A program made the position numbers and the translations under genes. Below, one piece after another: positions 18,884 to 28,004 of a stretch of DNA of 64,000 bases. Position 1 is the stretch's first letter. The number at the start of each line of letters is the position of its first letter. Origin of the DNA: Streptomyces halstedii (GTDB lineage: Bacteria > Actinomycetota > Actinomycetes > Streptomycetales > Streptomycetaceae). The notes below the pieces were generated by a model, which saw only the letters and a program-made list of their open reading frames with translations, did not search any database and was not told the DNA's origin. The stretch spans positions 434,001 through 498,000 of the forward strand of contig JOAZ01000017.1 of NCBI GenBank assembly GCA_000720535.1, written 5' to 3'.

Positions 18884-19944
18884 GCCCCCTTCGTCGTGTC
18901 GCCGGAGCCGGAGCCCGTACCTGTGTCTGTGCCCGTACCGGGGCCTGTGCCTGTGCCCGTGCCCGTACCGGGGTCCGTCCCGGAGTTCCACGTGTCGCCC
19001 CAGTGCGGCCCCACGGGCGGCGGCTGGGCGCCGTCCTGCTCCGAGTGCGCGTGGTACTCCACGGTCCCCGCCGTCATCTGCATGAACGCGTCCTCCAGCG
19101 ACGCCCGCTGGGAGCTGAGCTCGTGCAGCACGAGGCGGTGCTCGGCGGCGAGCTCACCCACCCGCTCCGGCGCCCCGCCGTCGATCTCCAGCGTGCCGTC
19201 GGCCGAATCGACGGCGACGATCCCCTCGGCGTGCAGCAGGTCCCGCAGCCGCTCCCGCTCGGGCGAACGCACCCGCACATAGCTGCGGGAATTCTCGTGG
19301 ATGAAGTCCGCCATCGAGGTGTCGGCCAGCAGCCGGCCCTGGCCGATCACGACCAAATGATCGGCGGTCAGGGCCATTTCGCTCATCAGGTGCGAGGAAA
19401 CGAAGATCGTCCGGCCCTCCGCCGCCAGCGCCTTCATCAGATTGCGGATCCAGTGAATTCCCTCGGGGTCCAGACCGTTGACCGGCTCGTCGAACATCAG
19501 GATCTCGGGATCACCCAGCAGCGCCGCCGCGATTCCCAGCCGCTGCCCCATGCCGAGGGAGAAACCCTTCGACTTCTTGTTCGCCACCGCGCTCAGGCCG
19601 ACGGTGTCGAGCACATGGGAGACCCGGCTCGCCGGGATGCGGTTGCTCTGGGCCAGGCACAGGAGGTTGTTGTACGCGCTGCGCCCCCCGTGCATCGACT
19701 TCGCGTCGAGCAGCGCCCCGATGTGGGTGAGGGGCTCCTGGAGATCGCGGTAGCGCCTGCCGTCGATCCGCACCGAACCGCTGGTCGGGTTGTCCAGGTC
19801 CAGCATCATGCGCATGGTGGTGGACTTGCCCGCGCCGTTGGGTCCCAGAAAACCCGTCACCATCCCGGGTCTGACCCGGAATGACAGATGGTCCACGGCA
19901 AGCTTGTTGCCGAAGCGTTTCGTGAGGCCGTCCAGCTCGATCAT
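18880..19944 (-). CDS. ABC transporter ATP-binding protein (second module)
   Basis: The product has 354 residues. Walker A is GPNGAGKSTTM, the signature region GFSLGMGQRLGIA, Walker B LMFDEPVNGLDPEG and the switch VSSHLMSEMALTADH. After the ATPase and a small C-terminal domain comes a Gly/Thr low-complexity tail (GTDPGTGTGTGTGPGTGTD and more, about residues 325-350), encoded by six-base repeats at 18905-18975. The permease follows with a GTGA overlap. It is a paralog of the module at 16796. The regulator and substrate are unknown. Confidence 0.9.
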   Translation of the reverse strand: MIELDGLTKRFGNKLAVDHLSFRVRPGMVTGFLGPNGAGKSTTMRMMLDLDNPTSGSVRIDGRRYRDLQEPLTHIGALLDAKSMHGGRSAYNNLLCLAQSNRIPASRVSHVLDTVGLSAVANKKSKGFSLGMGQRLGIAAALLGDPEILMFDEPVNGLDPEGIHWIRNLMKALAAEGRTIFVSSHLMSEMALTADHLVVIGQGRLLADTSMADFIHENSRSYVRVRSPERERLRDLLHAEGIVAVDSADGTLEIDGGAPERVGELAAEHRLVLHELSSQRASLEDAFMQMTAGTVEYHAHSEQDGAQPPPVGPHWGDTWNSGTDPGTGTGTGTGPGTGTDTGTGSGSGDTTKGA

Positions 19945-20033
19945 GCGTTCACGCTAGAACGGCCACGCGCCCGGCGCCACCACAAAGGCGGAACCGGGCG
20001 CGTGAAACGGCACGTACGGCCGGGGTACGGGCG

Positions 20034-20972
20034 TCAGCGGGTCTGCTGGGCCGGGACCCCGCGGCTCGCGGACTCGTCCTCGACCGGGGAGCCGGCGGCG
20101 GCCACCGCGGCACCCGTCAGCGTCGCCAGCATCTCGCGGACGTTGGTCAGCTGGGCGTTGATCGAGTCGCGGCGGTTGGTGAGCGCCGCCAGCTCGCGCT
20201 CCGACTCGCTGCGGATCCGGTCGGCCTTGGCGTTCGCGTCGGCCACGATGTCCTCGGCCTGGCGCTGCGCGGTCTCCACCGTCTGGCGGGCGCGGCGCTC
20301 GGCGTCCGTGCGCAGCTTCTCGGCCTCCAGGCGGAGCTGCTCGGCGCGGTGCTCGATCTCGGCCAGACGCTTCTCGGCCTTCGCCTGACGGGACGCGAGG
20401 TCGCGCTCCGACTGGTCGCGGCGCTTGGCGAGGTTCGTCTCGAAGTCCGCGGCGGCCTGGGCGGCCTTGGCGCGGGTCTCCTCGAAGAGGGCGTCCGCCT
20501 CCTCACGCTTCTGCTGCGCGTCCTTCTGCGCCTCGCTACGCAGCGAACCGGCCTCGCCCTTGGCCTTCTCGACGATGCGGACGCCCTCGTCCTCCGCCTT
20601 CGCCTTGCGGTCGGCGGCGAACGACTCGGCGTCGTTGCGCACCTGCTGGGCGGCCGACTCGGCCAGCTCGCGGTGCTGCTCGGCCGCGCGGCGGGCCTCC
20701 TCACGCAGGTCCTTCGCCTCTTCCTCGGCGAGGCGGAGGATCTTCTCGACGCGCGCGCCGAGCCCGGCGTACGACGGCTCGGCGTCGTTGACCTGGGCCT
20801 GGGCGTTCTGCGTCTCAAGGTGGAGTTCCTCGATGCGCTTTTCCAGGGAGGTGATGCGTGCGAGGGCGCTGTCACGGTCGGCGACGAGTTTGGTAATGCG
20901 GTCGTCCACCTGACCGCGGTCGTATCCACGTCGCACGAGCTCGAAGCCGAAGGGGGAGGAAGGGTCGCTCAT
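20034..20972 (-). CDS. filP: FilP, coiled-coil intermediate-filament-like cytoskeletal protein
   Basis: The 312-residue product is almost entirely coiled coil from about residue 15 to 285. It is rich in Ala, Glu, Arg and Lys with heptad-like spacing. A conserved N-terminus (PFGFELVRRGYDRGQVDDRI) resembles the DivIVA-like head. In Streptomyces, FilP forms filaments that stiffen hyphae and gather behind growing tips in association with DivIVA and Scy. Length and position (just downstream of scy) match the known gene. The start ATG 20972 has GGAA upstream. The gap of 174 bases to scy suggests its own promoter. Confidence 0.95.
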   Translation of the reverse strand: MSDPSSPFGFELVRRGYDRGQVDDRITKLVADRDSALARITSLEKRIEELHLETQNAQAQVNDAEPSYAGLGARVEKILRLAEEEAKDLREEARRAAEQHRELAESAAQQVRNDAESFAADRKAKAEDEGVRIVEKAKGEAGSLRSEAQKDAQQKREEADALFEETRAKAAQAAADFETNLAKRRDQSERDLASRQAKAEKRLAEIEHRAEQLRLEAEKLRTDAERRARQTVETAQRQAEDIVADANAKADRIRSESERELAALTNRRDSINAQLTNVREMLATLTGAAVAAAGSPVEDESASRGVPAQQTR

Positions 20973-21146
20973 GGGGTTCCTGTCGAATGAGACCGGTGAG
21001 GTGTTAGAGGGAATCCTAGGGGTCTGGGCGGCGTGTCAGCGTGAAGATGCCGCTTTGATATGGAGAATGACACCCCTTTTGAGTGGCTGACCCTCGGAGC
21101 GCTTGCCACCGAAGGGTTGAATGTTCATGCCGAATCGGCAGACCGG

Positions 21147-24100
21147 CTACCCGTCCGAGGACTTGCCTCCCGACCGGGTGCCCGCGGCCGCGCCGGCCTT
21201 GACCCCCGTACCGCCGGTCTGCCCCTTGCCGACCGGTGACTCGAAGGACTCCAGCGCCTCCAGCACGTCCTGGACACGGGAGATCTCCGTGTTGATGTCC
21301 TCCCGCCTGCGCACCAGCAGATCCAGCTCGCGGCGCCCCTCGTCGACGATCTTCTTCGCCTCCGCCTCGGCGTCCGCGCGCAGTTTCTCGGCCACACGGG
21401 TCAGTTCGGCCTTCTTGGTCTCGGCCTCCTTGAGGAGCGACTCGGCACGCTTCACGGCGGCGATCCGGACCTTGCTCGCCTCCGAATTGGCGTCCGCCAG
21501 CAGCTCCTTGGCCTTCGACTCGGCCTCGGCGCGCTGCTCGGTCGCCGCCTTCATCAGCTTGTCGACGCGCTCACCGGCGGTCTTCATCTGCTCGGACGTC
21601 TCCCGGCGGGCCCGCTCGTGCAGCTCCTCGATCTCACTTTCGAGGCGGGTCCGCAGCTCCTCCGCGCGCTCCCGGGTGGCGGTGGCGTCCCGGCGGGCGC
21701 CGACGAGCAGCTCGTCCGCGTCCGTACGCGCCCGCTCCACCAGGGCGTTGCCCTCGACGGTCGCCTCCGAGGTGATGCGCACCGCTTCGTTGCGCGCGGC
21801 GCCGACCATCGTGTCGGCCTGCTTCTCGGCCTCGGTGGCGGCGCGCAGCGCCTCCTCCTGGGCCTTGGCCACGAGCTGGTCGGCCTGTTCGGCGGCGTCG
21901 GTGCGGCGCTTCGCCGCGGCGTCCCGCGCCTCGTCCAGCATCCGGTCCGCCTCCTGGCGGGCCTCGGAACGCATCTGCTCGGCCGCGGACTCCGCGTCGG
22001 CGCGCAGCCGCTCGGACTCCTCGCGGGTGCGGGCCGCGTGCTCCTGGGCCGAACCCACGGTCTGCGCCGCCTCCGCGCGCAGCCGCTCGGCCTCCTCGGC
22101 CGCCTCGGCGCCGACGCGCTCGGCCTGCTCGCCGGCCTCGGCGCGCATCCGCTCGCTCTCGCTTGTCGCCTCGCCGACCAGCCGGTCCGCCTGGGTGGCC
22201 GCCTCGGAGCGGATCCGGTTGGCGTCCTCCCGTGCCTCCGCACGGGCCCGCGAGGCGTCCCGCTCGGCGGACGCGAGGGCGTCGGACGCCTCGGTGCGGA
22301 CGCGCTGGCTGTACTCCGAGGCGTCCGAGCGCAGCTTCTCCGACTCGGTGATCGCCTCCGACACCGTCCGCTCGGCCAGGGACTTCGCGGCCTCCGACTC
22401 GTCCCGCGCGACCTGCCGGACCCGGTTGGCGTCCTCGGACGCCCGCTCCCGCTCGGCGTGCGCGTCGGCGCGGACCCGGTCCGCCTCCGCCTCGGCCTCG
22501 GTCTTCGTGCGCTCCGCCGCGTGCTCGGCGGCGGACCGCAGCCCGGCGATCTCCTCCTCGGCCTGCTCCTGGAGCCCGGAGACCGCGTCGCGGACCTGCT
22601 GCGCGGTCTGCTCGGCCGCGGAGACCAGCTCCGTGGCGCGGCCCTCCGCCTCCTCGACCAGCCGCTGGGCCTCGGCCTGCGCCTCCCCGACCCGCTTGCG
22701 GGCGGAGGCCAGCAGCTCCTCGCTCTGCTCGCGGGCCCGCTCGCGCTCCTGCTCCGCCTCGGTACGCGCGGCGGTGAGGGTCTCCTCGGCCTCGCGGCGG
22801 CGCCGGACGGCCTCCTCCTGGGCGGCGGCGAGCGCCTCCGCGGCCTCCGTGCCGACCCGCTCGGCGGCGGCCGCCGCCTCGGAGCGCACCCGGTCGGCGC
22901 TCTCCTGCGCCTCCGTCCTGAGCCGCTCCGCCTCGGTGGCGGCCTCGGTACGCAGCCGTACGGCCACGGACTCTCCCTCGGCACGGGACTGCGCCGCGTC
23001 CGCCGCGGCCTCCGTGCGCAGCCGCTCGACCTCGGCCTCGGCCTGCTCCTGGAGGGTGCGCACCCGCTCGGCGGCCTCGCCGCGCAGCCGCTCGGACTCC
23101 TCGGCGGTCTCCCGGCGGATCCGCTCCGCCTCGGTGCGCGCCTCGCCCAGCGCCTCCTCGGCGGCGGTGACCCGGGTCTCCGCCTCGGTGCGCAGCCGCG
23201 TCAGCTCCTCCGCGGCCTCGGCCGTGCGCGCCTCCACAGCCCGCTCGGTCTCCTCACGCAGGGTCTCGGCCGCCGCCTCCGCGGCCGCGGCCACCGCGGC
23301 GGCCTGCTCCTCGGCGTCGGCGCGCAGCTTCTCCGCCTCGGAGCGGCTGCGTTCCAGCGCCTCCTCCGCCTGCTTGCGCACCGCCGCGGCGCGCTCGGCG
23401 GCCTCGGCCCTGACCTTCTCGCCCTCCGCGCCCGCGGAGGTCCGCAGCTCCTCGGCGTCCGCCTTCGCCTTGGTCAGCAGCTCCTCGGCGGTGCGGGCGC
23501 CTTCCTCCAGCTGCTGCACGGCCTCGCGGCGGGCCTCGCCGCGGATCCGCTCGCCCTCGGCGACCGCCTCGGAGCGCAACTGCTCGGCCTCGCCGCGCAG
23601 CCGGCGCGCCTCCTCCTGGAGCTCGACCGTCTTGGCCCGGTACTCCTTGGTGTCGTCCTTGGCCGCGCCCTTGAGCTGGTCGGCCTGCTCGGCGGCCTCG
23701 CCGCGCAGCCGGTCGGCCTCGGCCTCCGCCTCGCGGCGGATCCGGTCGGCCTCGTCGGCGGCCGCCTTGGTGGTGGACCGGGCGTCCTCGGAGGCCTTGG
23801 TCAGGACCTCCTCGGCACTGCGGGCGGCCTTGGCGAGCTGGGCCGCCGCGTCCTCGGCGGCGACCGTACGGGCCTTCTCCGCCGCCTCGGTGACGAGCCG
23901 TTCGGCCTTCGCGCGGGCGTCGGCGAGCGCCTGCTCGGCCTCCTCCTTGAGCGCCTCGGCCTGCTCGGTGGCCTCGCCGACCAGCCGGGCGATCTCGGAC
24001 TTGGCCGTACGGGTGCGCTGCTCGTTCTGCGACTCGGCGCCGGCCAGCCGCTTGGCCGCGGCCTCCTTCGCCTCGGCGACGACCTTCTCGGCCTCCAGCC

Positions 24101-24932
24101 GGGCTTCCCGCAGCCGGGTCTCGGCCTCCTGCGTGCGCTGCTCGGCGGCCCGGGTCAGCTCCGTGGTGCGCTGACGCGCCTGGTCCGACTCGGCGGCGGC
24201 GGTGGAGCGCAGCCGCTCGGCGTGGCCGGTGGCCTCCTGGGCCTGGGTGGAGGCGGCGTCCAGCATCCGCTCGGCGTCCCGGCGGGCGCGCAGCAGGGTG
24301 CTTTCCGCCTCCGCGCGGGCCGTCTCCGCCTCGGAGTTGAGGCGCTGCCGGGTCTCGTCGGCGAGCCGGGCCGCCTCGGCGCGCGCCGCGGCCAGCGACT
24401 GCTCCGCCTCGGCACGGGAGTCGTCCAGCAGCCGGCGGGCCTGGGACTCGGTCCGGGCGCGCAACTGCTCGGCCCAGGCGACGTTCTCGTTGACGTGGGA
24501 CTCGACGGTCTGCCGCCGCTCGGCGAGTTCCTGGTCGAGCTGCTGGCGCCGCTGCACCGCCTCCGCGTGCAACTCGGCCTGGAGACGGGCCTGGTGCTCG
24601 GCGTGCTCCTGGAGGATCCGCTGCGTCTGGGCCCTGGCCTCGCGCAGCTCGCGCTCGGCGTCGGTACGCATCTGGTCGGCCTGGACCTGCGCGTTGCGCA
24701 GCGTCTGCTCGGCCTGGTAGCCGAGGTCCGCGCTGTCGTGTGCCGGACGGTTGGCGAGATTACGCCGCGCCTCGTGCAGCTTGGCACGCAGGACCTCGAC
24801 CTGGTAACCGAGGTCCTCGGCGTGCTGGACGGCCTTCTCCCGGTCGGTCTTCAGCCGGTCCATCTCGGCTTCGAACCGCGAGAGATGGTCGTCGTCAGCT
24901 CGGTGGATCTGCTGGCTTTCGTAGCCCCGCAC
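21147..24932 (-). CDS. scy: Scy, giant coiled-coil polarity scaffold
   Basis: The product has 1261 residues. The N-terminus (GYESQQIHRADDDHLSRFEAEMDRLK, about 3-40) leads into a short heptad coiled coil. It is followed by more than 1000 residues of long-period repeat rich in Ala/Glu/Arg (units such as EAERLRTEAE). Published work describes the S. coelicolor protein as having a 51-residue periodic coiled coil. Scy organises the tip-growth assembly (with DivIVA and FilP) and so controls where hyphae branch. The start is GTG 24932, with GGAAGG upstream. Very long antisense frames here are only a by-product of the biased composition. Confidence 0.95.
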   Translation of the reverse strand: MRGYESQQIHRADDDHLSRFEAEMDRLKTDREKAVQHAEDLGYQVEVLRAKLHEARRNLANRPAHDSADLGYQAEQTLRNAQVQADQMRTDAERELREARAQTQRILQEHAEHQARLQAELHAEAVQRRQQLDQELAERRQTVESHVNENVAWAEQLRARTESQARRLLDDSRAEAEQSLAAARAEAARLADETRQRLNSEAETARAEAESTLLRARRDAERMLDAASTQAQEATGHAERLRSTAAAESDQARQRTTELTRAAEQRTQEAETRLREARLEAEKVVAEAKEAAAKRLAGAESQNEQRTRTAKSEIARLVGEATEQAEALKEEAEQALADARAKAERLVTEAAEKARTVAAEDAAAQLAKAARSAEEVLTKASEDARSTTKAAADEADRIRREAEAEADRLRGEAAEQADQLKGAAKDDTKEYRAKTVELQEEARRLRGEAEQLRSEAVAEGERIRGEARREAVQQLEEGARTAEELLTKAKADAEELRTSAGAEGEKVRAEAAERAAAVRKQAEEALERSRSEAEKLRADAEEQAAAVAAAAEAAAETLREETERAVEARTAEAAEELTRLRTEAETRVTAAEEALGEARTEAERIRRETAEESERLRGEAAERVRTLQEQAEAEVERLRTEAAADAAQSRAEGESVAVRLRTEAATEAERLRTEAQESADRVRSEAAAAAERVGTEAAEALAAAQEEAVRRRREAEETLTAARTEAEQERERAREQSEELLASARKRVGEAQAEAQRLVEEAEGRATELVSAAEQTAQQVRDAVSGLQEQAEEEIAGLRSAAEHAAERTKTEAEAEADRVRADAHAERERASEDANRVRQVARDESEAAKSLAERTVSEAITESEKLRSDASEYSQRVRTEASDALASAERDASRARAEAREDANRIRSEAATQADRLVGEATSESERMRAEAGEQAERVGAEAAEEAERLRAEAAQTVGSAQEHAARTREESERLRADAESAAEQMRSEARQEADRMLDEARDAAAKRRTDAAEQADQLVAKAQEEALRAATEAEKQADTMVGAARNEAVRITSEATVEGNALVERARTDADELLVGARRDATATRERAEELRTRLESEIEELHERARRETSEQMKTAGERVDKLMKAATEQRAEAESKAKELLADANSEASKVRIAAVKRAESLLKEAETKKAELTRVAEKLRADAEAEAKKIVDEGRRELDLLVRRREDINTEISRVQDVLEALESFESPVGKGQTGGTGVKAGAAAGTRSGGKSSDG

Positions 24933-24966
24933 TGCGCGGTCCCATCCTTCCCCGAGCTCTCAACTT

Positions 24967-25011
24967 CTTCCCCAGACCCTCAACTTCGTTCGAGCAGGGG
25001 ATGCCCCACTG
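24967..25011 (-). repeat. Dispersed 45-bp repeat, copy A, upstream of scy
   Basis: The 45 bases starting CTTCCCCAGACCCTCAACTT match copy B at 38721-38765 (read on its minus strand) at 38 of 45 positions, by my own alignment. The shared core includes CGTTCGAGCAGGGGA. A second partial unit, GAGCAGGGGAGACCCC, follows directly (25011-25026). It lies 35 bases before the scy start, within the scy leader or promoter. The rest of 24933-25173 shows no gene. Confidence 0.8.
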
Positions 25012-25173
25012 AGCAGGGGAGACCCCAACCCTGGTCGCACACTCCGTACGAGTACCGCCCGTCGGCGAACGGTCCCCCGGAGAATGGTGACAGATCAACG
25101 GCGGGGACGCGGCACGGCCCCGACCCGGCCCCGGCCCGGAACCGCCCACTCTACCGGGCCGGGAATCCTCAGG

Positions 25174-25602
25174 TCAGTGCTCGGCCCGGGACGTGACCAG
25201 TTCCGTGAGCACCCCGTGACAGTCCTTGGGATGCAGGAAGGTGATCCGGGACCCCATGGAACCGGTCCTGGGCTCGTCGTACAGCACCCGTACGCCCTTG
25301 TCGCGGATGTCAGCCGCGTCCTGGTCCACGTCCTCCGTCCCGAACGCGATGTGGTGGACGCCCTCGCCGTTCTTCGCCAGCCACTTGCCGACCGCCGAGT
25401 CCTCCCGGGTCGGCTCCAGCAGCTGGAGGTACGAGGCCCCGCCGTCCGAGGTGCCGTTGATCCTCAGCATGGCCTCCCGGACGCCCTGCTCCTCGTTGAC
25501 CTCGGAGTGGTACACCTCGAAGCCGTAGGTCGCGCGGTAGAACTCCACCGTCCTGTCGAGGTCGAAACAGGCGATTCCGATGTGGTCGATTCGCGTCAGC
25601 AT
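25174..25602 (-). CDS. mce: Methylmalonyl-CoA epimerase
   Basis: The 142-residue product belongs to the vicinal-oxygen-chelate fold. Metal-binding residues are visible: His7 in RIDHIGIA, a His in VHHIAFGTEDV (near 83) and a Glu in LTELV near the end. It racemises (2S)- and (2R)-methylmalonyl-CoA, linking propionyl-CoA carboxylation with the mutase and so supplying polyketide extender units. It is divergent from the thiolase gene, with 134 bases between them. The start is ATG 25602. Confidence 0.93.
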   Translation of the reverse strand: MLTRIDHIGIACFDLDRTVEFYRATYGFEVYHSEVNEEQGVREAMLRINGTSDGGASYLQLLEPTREDSAVGKWLAKNGEGVHHIAFGTEDVDQDAADIRDKGVRVLYDEPRTGSMGSRITFLHPKDCHGVLTELVTSRAEH

Positions 25603-25736
25603 GGAACCAGTGCAGCGCTCCCGGGGTGGTTACGCAACGTGCGCGCGATCACACCCACAGCCGGATGACGGGCGCGGTACCGCTCAGTACATTCGAGTAA
25701 ACCCTCGTTCACTTCTCACCCTAGGGGCTGTGCCTC

Positions 25737-26939
25737 ATGTCAGGAACGACCGGTACCACCTCAGTGATCGTCGCGGGCGCGCGCACCCCCATGGGCCGCC
25801 TCCTCGGCTCGCTGAAGAGCTTCTCCGGGGCCGACCTCGGCGGCGTCGCGATCAAGGCCGCCCTGGACCGCGCGGGCATCGGCGGTGACCAGGTCCAGTA
25901 CGTGATCATGGGCCAGGTGCTCCAGGCCGGGGCGGGGCAGATCCCGGCGCGCCAGGCCGCCGTCAAGGCCGGCATCCCGATGAACGTCCCCGCGCTCACC
26001 GTCAACAAGGTCTGCCTCTCCGGACTCGACGCCATCGCGCTCGCCGACCAGCTGATCCGCGCGGGCGAGTTCGACATCGTGGTGGCCGGCGGCCAGGAGT
26101 CGATGACCAACGCCCCGCACCTGCTGCCGAAGTCCCGCGAGGGCCACAAGTACGGCGCGATCGAGATGCTTGACTCCATGGCGTACGACGGCCTGACCGA
26201 CGCCTACGAGAACATCCCGATGGGCGAGTCCACCGAGAAGCACAACACCCGCCTCGGACTGGACCGCGCCGCCCAGGACGAGATCGGCGCCCTGTCCCAC
26301 CAGCGGGCCGCCGCCGCGCAGAAGAACGGCGTCTTCGAGGCCGAGATCACCCCGGTCGAGATCCCGCAGCGCAAGGGCGACCCGGTCCTCTTCTCGAAGG
26401 ACGAGGGCATCCGCCCCGAGACGACCACCGAGTCCCTCGGCAAGCTGCGCCCCGCCTTCTCCAAGGACGGCACGATCACCGCGGGCACCTCCTCGCAGAT
26501 CTCCGACGGCGCCGCCGCCGTGGTGGTGATGAGCAAGGCCAGGGCCGAGGCGCTGGGCCTGGACTGGATCGCCGAGATCGGCGCCCACGGCAACGTGGCC
26601 GGACCGGACAACTCGCTCCAGTCGCAGCCGTCCAACGCCATCCGGCACGCCCTGGAGAAGGAGGGCATCGGCGTCGAGGACCTCGACCTCATCGAGATCA
26701 ACGAGGCCTTCGCGGCCGTCGCCGTCCAGTCGATGAAGGACCTAGGCGTCACGTCTGAGAAGGTCAACGTCAACGGCGGCGCGATCGCGCTCGGCCACCC
26801 GATCGGCATGTCCGGCGCCCGTGTGGTGCTGCACCTGGCGCTGGAGCTGAAGCGCCGGGGCGGCGGCACCGGGGCGGCGGCGCTGTGCGGCGGCGGCGGC
26901 CAGGGCGACGCGCTGATCATCCGGGTAGCGGGCAAGTAG
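25737..26939 (+). CDS. Acetyl-CoA C-acetyltransferase (thiolase II)
   Basis: The product has 400 residues. Active-site Cys93 is in [37 protein letters not shown] and [11 protein letters not shown] carry the other catalytic Asn, His and Cys. It condenses two acetyl-CoA to acetoacetyl-CoA, or cleaves it in reverse. With the dehydrogenase at 8327 it can feed C4 acyl-CoA metabolism. The start ATG 25737 has AGGGG a few bases upstream. It probably forms an operon with meaB, 32 bases downstream. Confidence 0.94.
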   Translation: MSGTTGTTSVIVAGARTPMGRLLGSLKSFSGADLGGVAIKAALDRAGIGGDQVQYVIMGQVLQAGAGQIPARQAAVKAGIPMNVPALTVNKVCLSGLDAIALADQLIRAGEFDIVVAGGQESMTNAPHLLPKSREGHKYGAIEMLDSMAYDGLTDAYENIPMGESTEKHNTRLGLDRAAQDEIGALSHQRAAAAQKNGVFEAEITPVEIPQRKGDPVLFSKDEGIRPETTTESLGKLRPAFSKDGTITAGTSSQISDGAAAVVVMSKARAEALGLDWIAEIGAHGNVAGPDNSLQSQPSNAIRHALEKEGIGVEDLDLIEINEAFAAVAVQSMKDLGVTSEKVNVNGGAIALGHPIGMSGARVVLHLALELKRRGGGTGAAALCGGGGQGDALIIRVAGK

Positions 26940-26971
26940 CGGACCCGAACGAACGAGCGAGGAGACCGAGC

Positions 26972-27943
26972 GTGAACGTGGACGTCCCGACCCTGGTCGA
27001 ACAGGCACGCCAGGGCAGGCCGCGTGCGGTGGCCCGGCTCATCTCCCTGGTGGAGGGGGCCTCACCCCAGCTGCGCGAGGTGATGGCGGCCCTGGCGCCG
27101 CTCGCGGGCCACGCGTACGTCGTGGGGCTGACCGGTTCCCCGGGCGTCGGCAAGTCCACCTCCACCTCGGCCCTGGTCTCCGCGTACCGCAAGGCCGGCA
27201 GACGGGTCGGGGTCCTGGCCGTCGACCCGTCGTCGCCGTTCTCCGGCGGCGCGCTCCTCGGGGACCGGGTCCGGATGTCGGAGCACGCCTCCGACCCGGG
27301 CGTCTACATCCGCTCGATGGCCACCCGCGGCCACCTCGGCGGCCTCGCCTGGGCGGCACCGCAGGCGATCCGGGTGCTGGACGCGGCCGGCTGCGACGTG
27401 GTCCTGGTGGAGACGGTGGGCGTCGGCCAGTCGGAGGTGGAGATCGCCTCCCAGGCGGACACCTCGGTGGTGCTCCTCGCCCCCGGCATGGGCGACGGCA
27501 TCCAGGCGGCCAAGGCCGGGATCCTGGAGATCGGTGACGTGTACGTGGTGAACAAGGCCGACCGGGACGGCGCCGACGCCACCGCCCGCGAGCTGAACCA
27601 CATGCTGGGCCTGGGTGAGGCCCGCGCCCCCGGCGACTGGCGGCCGCCGATCGTGAAGACGGTCGCCGCCCGGGGCGAGGGCGTCGACGAGGTCGTCGAG
27701 GCGCTGGAGAAGCACCGGGCGTGGATGGAGGAGCACGGCGTCCTGGCCGAGCGGCGCACCGCCCGCGCGGCCCGGGAGGTCGAGACGATCGCGGTGACCG
27801 CGCTCCGCGAGAAGATCGCCGATCTGCACGGCGACCGGCGCCTGGGCGCGCTCGCCGAACGCATCACGGCGGGAAGCCTCGACCCGTACGCTGCGGCCGA
27901 CGAACTGGTGGCGGGACTCACCGGGCACCCGGCCGGGGACTGA
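26972..27943 (+). CDS. meaB: MeaB-type GTPase chaperone of acyl-CoA mutases
   Basis: The 323-residue product is a G3E GTPase. It has a P-loop GSPGVGKS (55-62), DPSSPFSGGALLGDRVRM, VETVGVGQSE (Walker B/G3) and NKADRDGADAT (base recognition). It protects B12-dependent mutases from inactivation and gates cofactor loading. The likely client is a methylmalonyl-CoA or isobutyryl-CoA mutase such as IcmA at 47058. GTG 26972 was chosen from GAGGAG about 8 bases upstream. Earlier frames read back into the thiolase gene. Confidence 0.93.
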   Translation: MNVDVPTLVEQARQGRPRAVARLISLVEGASPQLREVMAALAPLAGHAYVVGLTGSPGVGKSTSTSALVSAYRKAGRRVGVLAVDPSSPFSGGALLGDRVRMSEHASDPGVYIRSMATRGHLGGLAWAAPQAIRVLDAAGCDVVLVETVGVGQSEVEIASQADTSVVLLAPGMGDGIQAAKAGILEIGDVYVVNKADRDGADATARELNHMLGLGEARAPGDWRPPIVKTVAARGEGVDEVVEALEKHRAWMEEHGVLAERRTARAAREVETIAVTALREKIADLHGDRRLGALAERITAGSLDPYAAADELVAGLTGHPAGD

Positions 27944-27967
27944 CGGCCCCGGGCGGGTACTGACGGC

Positions 27968-27994
27968 CCCCGGGCGGCGTGCGGCCGCCCGGGG
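27968..27994. terminator. Hairpin terminator between meaB and the exported protein gene
   Basis: The 11-bp arms CCCCGGGCGGC (27968-27978) and GCCGCCCGGGG (27984-27994) pair with a 5-base loop. It lies between convergent stop codons at 27943 and 28005 and so may serve both. Confidence 0.82.
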
Positions 27995-28004
27995 ACCGGG
28001 TGCC

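Noticed and set aside
21121-24174. Open frame of 1017 codons antisense to scy
   Set aside because: It is Ser/Ala/Arg monotony produced by the complementary strand of a repetitive coiled-coil gene, with no domain and no ribosome site.
21618-25196. Open frame of 1192 codons antisense to scy
   Set aside because: It is Leu/Gly/Arg repeats mirroring the coiled-coil codons, and it runs across the scy promoter and into the epimerase end.
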